64,000 nucleotides of DNA from Sporosarcina sp. JAI121 (GTDB lineage Bacteria; Bacillota; Bacilli; Bacillales_A; Planococcaceae). Below the pieces are notes generated by a model. The model had not been told where the DNA came from, searched no databases, and saw only the letters and a program-made list of their open reading frames with translations. Shown piece after piece: positions 42,591-49,786 of this stretch. Position numbers and translations under genes: made by a program. The stretch covers positions 2,284,707 through 2,348,706 of the forward strand of contig NZ_JACCCL010000001.1 in the NCBI RefSeq assembly GCF_013408665.1, read 5' to 3'. The stretch's first letter is position 1; each line of letters opens with the position of its first letter.

Positions 42591-43040
42591 ATGGATTGGT
42601 TAGGTATTGGTGTACTTATTATTGGAATCGCATTTGCTGTACTGGTCATTTTTCTTTTGAAACCGATTAAAAAGTTGTCGGATGTACTTGCAAGTCTCCA
42701 ACAGACAACAGATCTTTTGCCCGAAGTTCTCGACGATGTTACACATCAAGCTTCGGACATACTTCAAACAAGCAATGCGACATTGGGCAATGTCAATGAA
42801 CAAGTGAATGAAATAAGCCCGCTTTTCCATATCGTTGGGGATGCAGGTGAAGCTTCAAGAAAACTCACATCTGCCGCTCTTGATAAAACAAACACTTTAA
42901 AAGAACAGACCGGCAGTGCAAAAGAGTTTGTGAGACGTGAAAAGTATGAAGGTATCTACGGGCTTCTATCATTTGTATTCTTTCTTTCGCAAAGAAGAAA
43001 AGAGATCAAAGAAACAATACCAGTTACAAAACCGAGTTGA
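42591..43040 (+). CDS. DUF948 protein, type B, left cassette
   Basis: A 149-residue protein with an N-terminal membrane segment (LGIGVLIIGIAFAVLVIFLL) and a helical region ending in SPLFHIVGDAGEASRKL. It is clearly paralogous to the gene at 43088-43642, which has TPLFHIVGDVGESTRTL at the same place. ATG at 42591 follows GGGGTGAG. Second gene of the left cassette. Function unknown; related proteins are stress-induced in Bacillus. Confidence 0.82.
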   Translation: MDWLGIGVLIIGIAFAVLVIFLLKPIKKLSDVLASLQQTTDLLPEVLDDVTHQASDILQTSNATLGNVNEQVNEISPLFHIVGDAGEASRKLTSAALDKTNTLKEQTGSAKEFVRREKYEGIYGLLSFVFFLSQRRKEIKETIPVTKPS

Positions 43041-43043
43041 ATA

Positions 43044-43093
43044 ACATAAAAATCGTGTGGAAGGGATTCTATCCTTCCACACGATTTTTATGT
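43044..43093. terminator. Shared bidirectional terminator of both DUF948 cassettes
   Basis: ACATAAAAATCGTGTGGAAG, loop region GGATTCTATC, CTTCCACACGATTTTTATGT. The stem is over 20 bp and the stop codon of the right type B gene lies in it. Confidence 0.93.
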
Positions 43094-43642
43094 TGCATCT
43101 TCACTGTTATATTTTCCACTTCTTGCAGCTTCTCTCGCTTCGGCTTTCATCCTATCAATATCAAATGTACGTTTTTCACCTTCCGTATACAAATTTCTAA
43201 CACGCGTTGAGCGGGTTCCTTTCTTAGCTTCTTTGTTTTTTTGCATGGCATAAAATCCCAGAGCAGCCGTGCCGTATAAACCGCCCAACCTCCTATCCTG
43301 TTTATCGGGATCTGCTTCGTCCATCCTACCCTTTGCAGAAGCTGTCAAATCGACAAGCGATGATGACAATGTTCTTGTAGACTCGCCTACATCTCCAACG
43401 ATATGGAACAAAGGCGTCAGTGTTCCCAGTTTTTCATTGACATCGGCAAGCGTATTATTACTGTTATGGATCAAGTTCCCCGTCTCATTTAAAATACTAT
43501 CCAATTGATCCGGTAGCTGTTCAATTGTCTTGTCGACCCCATTTAATATAGAAGAAAAATTATTCAATACGCGTGCCACAAAAATAGCAAGCACCAGCAA
43601 TGCGATACCTATCAGCAATACGCCGATTCCTGTCAAATTCAT
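43088..43642 (-). CDS. DUF948 protein, type B, right cassette
   Basis: About 184 residues. It starts LTGIGVLLIGIALLVLAIFV, a membrane segment, followed by the helical NGVDKTIEQLPDQLDSILNE region, SPLF/TPLFHIVGD motif and a longer, Arg- and Lys-rich tail (KGTRSTRVRNLYTEGEKRTF) than its left-cassette partner. ATG at 43642 follows GAGGG with a 6-base gap; the ATG two codons before overlaps the site. Second gene of the right cassette. Confidence 0.82.
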   Translation of the reverse strand: MNLTGIGVLLIGIALLVLAIFVARVLNNFSSILNGVDKTIEQLPDQLDSILNETGNLIHNSNNTLADVNEKLGTLTPLFHIVGDVGESTRTLSSSLVDLTASAKGRMDEADPDKQDRRLGGLYGTAALGFYAMQKNKEAKKGTRSTRVRNLYTEGEKRTFDIDRMKAEAREAARSGKYNSEDAT

Positions 43643-43656
43643 GTCCATCCCTCATT

Positions 43657-44088
43657 TCAAAATTGTTTTGATGAAGCACTCTTGCCGCGCTTCCAGGAAT
43701 TGAATAGACCTGAAGCGAATTCAGAAAACTGAATGATTCGAACGAACGGTTTCGTCCCCGGCATCGAAGAATCTTCCGAATAGCGTTTTGTTCTTGCAGC
43801 TACTCCATTACTTATGAGTGACGTTGAATCCCCTACATGCTTCACTGTGTAGAAGATACTATTCAATGCAAGTGATTTTTCCTCGATGTCCGTTGCTGTT
43901 ACATTCGTTTCTGTAATCGTTTGTTCCAATTCAATGACTGTCTTGTCTAGTTTTGATTCCATATTACTAACAGTTTGGCCGATGGTACCAATGACGCCTG
44001 ATATTCGCAAAAGCAATTTAGCAATGAATACCGCAACGATTGCAAACGCGACCGCCATGATAAAAACGCCAATATGTACGAAAGTCAT
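43657..44088 (-). CDS. DUF948 protein, type A, right cassette
   Basis: A 143-residue protein with an N-terminal membrane segment (IGVFIMAVAFAIVAVFIAKL) and helical region, sharing KHVGDSTSLISNGVAARTKR with the type A layout of the left cassette. ATG 44088 follows GGGAGGAG. It is the first gene of the minus-strand cassette, so the four genes read A-B and B-A towards each other. Confidence 0.8.
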   Translation of the reverse strand: MTFVHIGVFIMAVAFAIVAVFIAKLLLRISGVIGTIGQTVSNMESKLDKTVIELEQTITETNVTATDIEEKSLALNSIFYTVKHVGDSTSLISNGVAARTKRYSEDSSMPGTKPFVRIIQFSEFASGLFNSWKRGKSASSKQF

Positions 44089-44114
44089 TTACTTTCAACT
44101 CCTCCCTACTCGTC

Positions 44115-44315
44115 TTATACCACTAATGCATAGTTTGTGAAACATAGATATCCCCAAAATTGAATTCTTTGTAGAGTTCCAGTTTTAAAATCAGTTTTAC
44201 TTTCAGGGATTAAATACGGGTTTTTTCCAGTTATCCCTTCACTAATTCTGATCGTTTTTTCCGAGAAAACTATATCAGTCCTGCAAACCTGTAACCCCGA
44301 CTTGGTCAGTACCAT
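44115..44315 (-). CDS. Possible small protein, 66 residues
   Basis: The frame MVLTKSGLQVCRTDIVFSEK, then TIRISEGITGKNPYLIPESK, has protein-like composition, but the only ribosome-like site is GAAAAG directly before ATG and the C-terminal part (WGYLCFTNYALVV) overlaps the promoter area of the DUF948 gene. It may be a gene fragment. No family recognised. Confidence 0.3.
   Translation of the reverse strand: MVLTKSGLQVCRTDIVFSEKTIRISEGITGKNPYLIPESKTDFKTGTLQRIQFWGYLCFTNYALVV
44117..44143 (-). promoter_or_regulatory. Possible SigB-like promoter of the right DUF948 pair
   Basis: On the minus strand GTTTCA (44138-44143), 15-base spacer, TGGTAT (44117-44122). One base from the GGGTAT consensus in the -10, and positioned 28 bases before the start codon of the type A gene. 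Confidence 0.42.
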
Positions 44316-44513
44316 CTTTTCATATAAAAAACGAATGTATCAAAACCAGTTTGTTTTTTTCATTAAGTTCCTATACTTAGTGAACATATAATGAAGGTTG
44401 TTATAATTGAGTAGTGAGCCTCCCTCTCCTTGATTTGCAATATACCGCCCGCCATGTGTTTGGGTTACAGTTCGAGTGCGAACCCGAATTCACAGGTTCT
44501 CACACTAGACTCA
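44316..44513. other. Gap downstream of the HEAT-like gene
   Basis: About 200 bases with a GGGTT...GAACCC hairpin at 44464-44485. The T-arm-like GTTCGAGTGCGAAC is not part of a tRNA: no acceptor or anticodon stem can be formed. No gene seen. Confidence 0.3.
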
Positions 44514-45059
44514 TCATTTCCACACAGTCATATACTTTTTACGGTATTTGACGTCTTCTTCTGTTTCAATCAATCCCATAGCTATTTTTTTAATTTCTTC
44601 ATCTTTTAATACATCATATAAATTTTTCAAGCCTTGAATCATATCAAACCGAATTAACGTATAATTCTTTTCATCCACACCGTTTTGAAAACGATCCACT
44701 ATATGATTAATTACCATTTCTTTTTGTTCCTTACCGGCTAAACCGACTTTCCATATCGATTGTAAGCTATGTCGGGCTGTAACAAATTTCGGGTTCTTTG
44801 TCACTTTCCATAACGCCGAAAAATCGCCTAGTATGCGTTTTTCAGGATCACTTTTCGCTAGGCCGGCTAGGAACTGAGCTGCCCTGGATCTTCGATGATT
44901 ATCAGTATCTGTTAGCCATTCCTTTAATTCATCCCAAACTTCATAAGCCCAGTCCACTTCTTCTTTTGTAGCTGCAATAATATTATTAAATGCTTCAAGT
45001 TGCACGTCTTTGTCCTTTGCTTCCAGATTTGCAAAGTAGGATTGGATGACACTGTCCAC
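44514..45059 (-). CDS. HEAT/ARM-repeat-like hypothetical protein
   Basis: About 181 residues of regularly spaced helices (VQLEAFNNIIAATKEEVDWA, then RSRAAQFLAGLAKSDPEKRI and TARHSLQSIWKVGLAGKEQK), typical of an all-helical solenoid. AGGGAG lies directly before an ATG at 45068, which is too close to use; a GTG at 45059 sits 9 bases from it and is the better start. No enzyme motif. Function unknown; such proteins usually bind a partner protein. Confidence 0.65.
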   Translation of the reverse strand: MDSVIQSYFANLEAKDKDVQLEAFNNIIAATKEEVDWAYEVWDELKEWLTDTDNHRRSRAAQFLAGLAKSDPEKRILGDFSALWKVTKNPKFVTARHSLQSIWKVGLAGKEQKEMVINHIVDRFQNGVDEKNYTLIRFDMIQGLKNLYDVLKDEEIKKIAMGLIETEEDVKYRKKYMTVWK

Positions 45060-45143
45060 TTTCTTCATCTCCCTATCAATTTATAGTTCTTTACTCTGTT
45101 GGTGTGATTGGTTCGTAAATGGTGTCGGTTAAAATAAAACAAA

Positions 45144-45899
45144 TCACAAGACAAAACGTTTAACACCATTTAGTTCACCGTCGATAAAAGTGCGTTCGAC
45201 GAAAGTAATACTTCGATCATGACCTATTAGCAATACTGTAGAAGAACGAGTTCCATAGGCAGGTGTTTTGATGAAGAGTGGTGACAGTTGGCGTTCAAGA
45301 TCCAAGCCTACCCCAGTATTCGGCAATCGTGCATCCGGCGCAACATCAGCATCAGAAAGGATGTCAAAAAGAACATCTGTATTAACGATATCATGTTCCA
45401 ATACATAATCCCGAAGCTTAGTTCTTCCCTTCACCACTTTTGGCCAAGCCGTGTTCAGAAACTGATTGCTCAAACTATGTGTTCCTGCGGATACATTCCT
45501 GATTTCCGCTTGCTTATTGGAATAGTAGTATAAAGAATCGGAATCCCCAACTAGAATATTGAATCCTGCATAATCATCTTTCTTCCTCTTCAACGTCTCA
45601 AGGTATTCTTCAGGCGACACAGTTTCTGATAGAAAGGTGGTGACGATATCACCGCGGGATTGTTTGTCGACACTGATCTCCCGCGGGTCCCGGTAATTCG
45701 TCAATGCAGCAAATCGCCCTGACTTTGTTATACCAAGCCAAGTTCCCATATGCAATAAATCACGTCCTGCCAATATATCAGGCTTGTCCGTCCAGAAATC
45801 CGCCGGGGCGGTCGATCGCTCATAAAACTCATCCCGATTCGCGGCTACAATCAATTTGTAAATCGGATGTTCGTTGTAATGAAAATTAATCAGGCACAC
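45144..45899 (-). CDS. NRDE family protein (TANGO2-like)
   Basis: A 251-residue protein named for its N-terminal NRDE motif, here in AANRDEFYERSTAPADFW, preceded by MCLINFHYNEHP with the conserved Cys2. The fold is related to Ntn hydrolases. The eukaryotic relative TANGO2 is linked to heme and lipid handling; bacterial roles are unknown. GRDLLHMGTWLGITKSGRFA is a further family pattern. ATG after AAGGGGTG. Confidence 0.88.
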   Translation of the reverse strand: MCLINFHYNEHPIYKLIVAANRDEFYERSTAPADFWTDKPDILAGRDLLHMGTWLGITKSGRFAALTNYRDPREISVDKQSRGDIVTTFLSETVSPEEYLETLKRKKDDYAGFNILVGDSDSLYYYSNKQAEIRNVSAGTHSLSNQFLNTAWPKVVKGRTKLRDYVLEHDIVNTDVLFDILSDADVAPDARLPNTGVGLDLERQLSPLFIKTPAYGTRSSTVLLIGHDRSITFVERTFIDGELNGVKRFVL

Positions 45900-46017
45900 A
45901 TTTCAACACCCCTTCCCCTCCATTATACGCGGAACCAAATAAACGCGGTAATTTGCAAGACTATTCCTTCAAATTTCCGTATGTTAGACAGGAGATCATA
46001 TAAAGGAGGAATTTCAA

Positions 46018-46107
46018 TTGAAAGTTGCTTCACTTTGGAGATATCCTGTGAAATCAATGATGGGTGAAGAAATGAATGCTTGTGACATTACAGAAAATAG
46101 GCTTTAA
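46018..46107 (+). pseudogene. Truncated MOSC-domain gene (5' end only)
   Basis: A TTG start after AAAGGAGG (46003-46010) opens a frame that reads KVASLWRYPVKSMMGEEMNA and then CDITENRL before TAA. The VASLWRYPVKSM...GEE pattern is the N-terminal beta-barrel of MOSC (molybdenum cofactor sulfurase C-terminal) proteins. The remaining 200 or more residues are absent; the frame ends inside the convergent 5'-nucleotidase gene. A recombination or deletion joined the two. Confidence 0.75.
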
Positions 46108-46609
46108 CTTCTTTCCAGTTGTTAACCCGCGTATATCCGGTTTCATTTACATTATGTGGCGCTGTAAATAGTATACCCTTCCCTTGAAATGCTTCTAAAT
46201 TACTTGGCGTATCATCTAGCAAATAATCTGCAAGAATAATACTCTTATCTCCGCAAAACACGAAATTCTTTTCATTCAAAAAGCTGAAGTGTTTTTTCAA
46301 CCATCGATATTTTGGAGCCAACGAAGCCGGAAACTCCATTGCGGCGGTTACGATATAAATTTCATAATAAGCACTCAATTCTTTTATGACTTTTTGACTG
46401 TCCTTTATCACTTCTAACTCCAAGAAAAACGATTCGTTCGCCAAATATTGGTCTACCTTCTTTTCAAATCTAGCATCTAACTCCATGAGTTTCTTTCCCT
46501 GTAAATGCTGATCCGTATATCTTTCTTGAAATTCTTCATTAAATAGTTCCAGACATTTAGCGCTGAAATATGATATGACTTCATCCATATCTATTGCGAT
46601 TCGTTTCAC
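46088..46609 (-). CDS. 5'(3')-deoxyribonucleotidase-like phosphatase
   Basis: A 173-residue HAD-superfamily protein. Motif I is AIDMDEV near the N-terminus, motif II is IVTAA, and the late acidic motif is LADYLLDDTPSN, fitting the NT5C group that dephosphorylates nucleoside monophosphates. The GTG at 46609 follows AAAGGAG with an 8-base gap; ATG and longer starts upstream lack a site. Its 3' end overlaps the MOSC remnant by 20 bases. Motif I has DMDEV where many relatives have DMDG(V), common in this group. Confidence 0.82.
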   Translation of the reverse strand: MKRIAIDMDEVISYFSAKCLELFNEEFQERYTDQHLQGKKLMELDARFEKKVDQYLANESFFLELEVIKDSQKVIKELSAYYEIYIVTAAMEFPASLAPKYRWLKKHFSFLNEKNFVFCGDKSIILADYLLDDTPSNLEAFQGKGILFTAPHNVNETGYTRVNNWKEVKAYFL

Positions 46610-47018
46610 AACATTTGCTCCTTTATAATTCATCAAATAATTTTTTTCTAGATAGTTGGTGGACTTGGACAAAATCAGCAGATGGTCAATAATTTATACG
46701 TTGTATTTCGCAGCATGTCTTACCATTCAACTACAACTTTCCTATAGTTCAAAGCACTCTATGAAGACATAGGCTACATGGTACTAATCGTAACATTGCA
46801 AGCAGTCAAACGTTAGTAATTCCGAAACATTATAGATTATTTTGCGAGCACATTTGATAAGATTTATCAGCGGGACTTATTTGAGTTCTTTCAAGATAAT
46901 GAATGATTGCTAAAATGCTCGAAAGTAATTACCACAGCATTGATTGACATGGGTAGTAAAGGGTAAAAAAAAGAAAAATCCACGCTGCAACAACAATCAC
47001 GCAAGGCATAGAGTAGTG
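46610..47018. other. Gene-poor stretch
   Basis: About 410 bases without a supported gene. The plus strand holds a 27-codon protein-like stretch (IDYFASTFDKIYQRDLFEFF) at 46822-46905 without start or ribosome site, perhaps a remnant. Confidence 0.3.
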
Positions 47019-47081
47019 CTAGTTCATATTTGCAATAATTCCCAATATCGTAAGGACAATCACAACTGGAATTAATGACAT
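47019..47081 (-). CDS. Possible 20-residue hydrophobic peptide
   Basis: Frame MSLIPVVIVLTILGIIANMN, stop TAG. Nearly all hydrophobic, long enough for one membrane span. The upstream GCAGGTG touches the start codon, so translation is doubtful. Small spore or stress peptides look like this, but no family was recognised. Confidence 0.25.
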   Translation of the reverse strand: MSLIPVVIVLTILGIIANMN

Positions 47082-47281
47082 CACCTGCACGTATTTATTT
47101 TGTTAACAGTTTAAAAATCGTAGATCATATCTAATCCTTATCTTTTAGTATAGAGGTATTCTGTTTGAATCTAGAACGGAAAGTATCCAGGTACAATTAA
47201 AAAAGACGGAAAAGTTAGAAATGGAACTTTTCAGATGGAATAACGTATAGTTAGTACTCAAAGAAAGAGGCGAGACTATAA

Positions 47282-48085
47282 GTGGCAGATTCTAAAGAAT
47301 GGTTAACAGAAGAATTAAAAAAGGTTGAGGTGTGGGAAAAAGATCAGAGTGATTTATGGTTTTGGGAAAAGCTTGGGCGTTTACCATTTAAAATCATTGA
47401 TAAATTCACTCCTACTTTTATTCAAAATAAAATCGGCTTACTTTTGGATGAACTTGGTCAATATGTACAAACGGGCGGTAGCTATTTAAGTTCCGCTTCT
47501 AAAATTCCTGCTTATTATCCTGACTTAGTTGTCAATACATTGGAAGATGTCGAAAAGCTTGATATTTCAACAATGGACACGGCTGTAGAGAAAATCACTG
47601 GCAACAGAAAAAAGATCGCGACCTTTCAAGGTGCTGGTACTGGTATTGGCGGTATTTTCACGTTAACAATCGACATTCCTCTACTTCTTAGTTTACAGCT
47701 GAAAACATTACAGGATATCGCGATTTGTTATGGCTATGATCCGAAAATAAAAGAGGAACGTTTGTTTATCGTAAAATGCATGCAATTTGTATCTGCTGAC
47801 ATTGTAGGTAAACAAGCCATACTTGCCCAATTGTCTCAATTTGATAATCCTGATGACTCTACGAAACGCGAAGTCCTTTCTGAACTGCAAGGTTGGCGTG
47901 AAGTCATTTTTTCTTTCCGGGATCAATTCGGTTGGAAAAAGCTTTTTCAAATGATCCCCATTGCAGGGCTCGTTTTCGGTGCGTTCATCAACCGTTCTGC
48001 TGTGAACGATATCGCTGAAGCCGGCAAAATGCTTTATCGAAAAAGAAGAATTATGGAAAGACTCGGGAGTGATGAAAGTCCCTAG
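47282..48085 (+). CDS. EcsC family protein
   Basis: A 267-residue protein with the EcsC family core: KIPAYYPDLVVNTLEDVEKL, then FQGAGTGIGGIFTLTIDIPL and QTAGY-like SLQLKTLQDIAICYGYDPK. Hydrophobic stretches near 115-135 and 235-250 suggest membrane contact. EcsC of Bacillus subtilis accompanies the EcsAB transporter, but many paralogues stand alone as here. Start GTG after AAAGAGGCGAG. Function unknown. Confidence 0.85.
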   Translation: MADSKEWLTEELKKVEVWEKDQSDLWFWEKLGRLPFKIIDKFTPTFIQNKIGLLLDELGQYVQTGGSYLSSASKIPAYYPDLVVNTLEDVEKLDISTMDTAVEKITGNRKKIATFQGAGTGIGGIFTLTIDIPLLLSLQLKTLQDIAICYGYDPKIKEERLFIVKCMQFVSADIVGKQAILAQLSQFDNPDDSTKREVLSELQGWREVIFSFRDQFGWKKLFQMIPIAGLVFGAFINRSAVNDIAEAGKMLYRKRRIMERLGSDESP

Positions 48086-48181
48086 AGCCGAAATACCTCG
48101 CCCTGCATTAAGATAGGACATTCTTTTAGGTACCTGATTCGCGCACAGCGTACTTGTAAATTAGAAGTTTCTGCGTTTCAA

Positions 48182-49456
48182 CTATTTTTCGCTATTACAC
48201 CATCTATTGATAAATACCATAAGCGTTTTGGTAAATGTTAATAATTCTTCAATGTTTATCTTTTCATCAACTGAATGAGCCTCTTCCAACTTCCCCGGTC
48301 CATATATAACCGTGGGAATCCCTGCTTCACCTAGCCATCCGGCATCTGTTACTGTTTTGGACATGCCAATAGTTGCGGGGCTTTTTTCAGTTTGTTCATG
48401 ACAGTGTGCAAGCAGTTGAACTCCTACATGATCCTTATTCATTTCGAGCGCCGGGAATATTTCTCCCCGTTCTTCAATCATCGATTTTCCGCCCCATTTA
48501 TAGTGAATAGGATTATCTCGAAGCCAAGGATCCGCTTTTGCTACATGATTCAAATGTTCTTCGATTTCATTCACCACAGATTGATAGGTTTCATTTGGAT
48601 AGAAGTGAACAGTAATCCAAAGCCGGCATTCATCCGCTACAAAAGCCGCATGTCTTCCGCCTTCTATCACTGCAGGATTGATGGTGTTGGTACCAGGGGC
48701 AAAACCCGGATATTGTTTTGTCACAGCCCAATGGCGTTCTAAATCTTGCAGTCCAGCAATCACTTTCATCATCTTCTCAATCGCACTGGCCCCCTTAACG
48801 TTACCGCCCGCATTAAGCATACTCATCCTCATCGCATCATGGAAAACTTCCTTGCTTTTAACCGTTATCCAGCCGGTTATCACGCCTCCCTGTCCGTGAA
48901 TTTGACGATCGCTGCCATCGACCACGAGTGCGAAGTCTGCCGTATAGCCTTTTTCCATACAAGAAAGCGTGCCAGCCTCTCCAGCTTCCTCTCCAATGAC
49001 AGCTTGAATTTGCAAATCTCCTTTTAGTTCAACGTCCAGTTCGTTCAGTAGCTTAATGGCTAGTAATGTCGCTGCCACTGCACCTTTCATATCGGACGTT
49101 CCTCGACCATATGCAAATCCGTCTTTTTCCGTCAGTTCAAAGACAGGCACGGTCCACTCTGTTTCGTCCCCAACTTCCGCAACGTCAATATGACCATTTA
49201 TGATTAAGCTGTTATATCGAGTTCCATTTGTCCCCCTTTTAATGCCTACTACATTGGGATCGCCAGGGAATACATCCCAACTGGACGTCTCGAATTTTTC
49301 CCTTTTTAAATATTCACGAATATACTGCTGCACCCCGGCTGTATTTCTTGCAGGCGGGCTGACAGTCGGAAAACGGACGAGATCTGCAAGCAATTGCAAT
49401 AGTTCCTCTTGACGTTCATCAACCAAGTTGCTAATTAGATTTTCCATTTCAATCAT
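48182..49456 (-). CDS. ylmB: Formylaminopyrimidine deformylase (M20 family), YlmB
   Basis: A 424-residue M20/ArgE-DapE metallohydrolase. Metal ligands are visible in INGHIDVA, GRGTSDMKGAV, GEEAGEAGTLS and near the C-terminus GPGKLEEAHSVDE. Several functions share this fold; the TPP riboswitch directly upstream decides for YlmB, which removes the formyl group from N-formyl-4-amino-5-aminomethyl-2-methylpyrimidine so that thiamine breakdown products can be reused. Length fits YlmB (about 426). Start ATG 49456 after TGGAGAATGG. The leader of about 200 bases holds the riboswitch, its terminator and a dispersed repeat copy. Confidence 0.85.
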   Translation of the reverse strand: MIEMENLISNLVDERQEELLQLLADLVRFPTVSPPARNTAGVQQYIREYLKREKFETSSWDVFPGDPNVVGIKRGTNGTRYNSLIINGHIDVAEVGDETEWTVPVFELTEKDGFAYGRGTSDMKGAVAATLLAIKLLNELDVELKGDLQIQAVIGEEAGEAGTLSCMEKGYTADFALVVDGSDRQIHGQGGVITGWITVKSKEVFHDAMRMSMLNAGGNVKGASAIEKMMKVIAGLQDLERHWAVTKQYPGFAPGTNTINPAVIEGGRHAAFVADECRLWITVHFYPNETYQSVVNEIEEHLNHVAKADPWLRDNPIHYKWGGKSMIEERGEIFPALEMNKDHVGVQLLAHCHEQTEKSPATIGMSKTVTDAGWLGEAGIPTVIYGPGKLEEAHSVDEKINIEELLTFTKTLMVFINRWCNSEK

Positions 49457-49529
49457 CCATTCTCCATTAATTTTTTAGTAAAGTTAATCTGTTTTATATA
49501 GGTTGAGAATTGAATACGGTGCAAAAACT

Positions 49530-49571
49530 GAGCGAAGGCGCCTTACTGGGGTAGCAGAAGCGTGTATTATG
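49530..49571 (-). repeat. Short CGCTTCGG element inside the ylmB leader
   Basis: On the minus strand CATAATACACGCTTCTGCTA, then CCCCAGTAAGGCGCCTTCGC. It equals the two ends of copy A (including the flanking CATAATACACGCTTC) joined without the inner hairpin. It lies between the riboswitch terminator and the ylmB start codon. Confidence 0.8.
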
Positions 49572-49600
49572 GATTTCTTAATTTCAACATATATAGAACC

Positions 49601-49638
49601 ACAAAAATAATGCCGCCTTCCATAATCGGAAAGCGGCT
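49601..49638 (-). terminator. Expression-platform terminator of the TPP riboswitch
   Basis: On the minus strand GCCGCTTTCC, loop GATTAT, GGAAGGCGGC, then ATTATTTTT. It lies 34 bases after the aptamer, the expected place for transcription control. Confidence 0.88.
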
Positions 49639-49671
49639 GTTTTCTACGTAGTTACATTCAATTGTTGTAGA

Positions 49672-49764
49672 GTTTCAGTTGCTTCCCTACGCTAGAATAA
49701 ACTAGATCAGGTTCGAAGGGTTTACATGCATGATGTGTCTCAGCCAAAATGGCTCCCCTAGCAG
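49672..49764 (-). promoter_or_regulatory. TPP (thiamine pyrophosphate) riboswitch
   Basis: On the minus strand the canonical TPP-aptamer blocks appear in order: GGGGAGCC, GGCTGAGA, ACCCTTCGAACCTGATCTAG, then CTAGCGTAGGGAA. TPP binding should favour the following terminator and shut off ylmB. The aptamer starts 22 bases after the stop of the SLH gene, so its promoter must lie in that gene's 3' end or in the short gap. Confidence 0.95.
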
Positions 49765-49786
49765 ACTTCTATTCAGTTAGTGTTTT

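Noticed and set aside
44462..44487. A tRNA-like TTCGAG hairpin
   Set aside because: The T-arm-like stem cannot be joined to an acceptor stem or anticodon arm on either strand.
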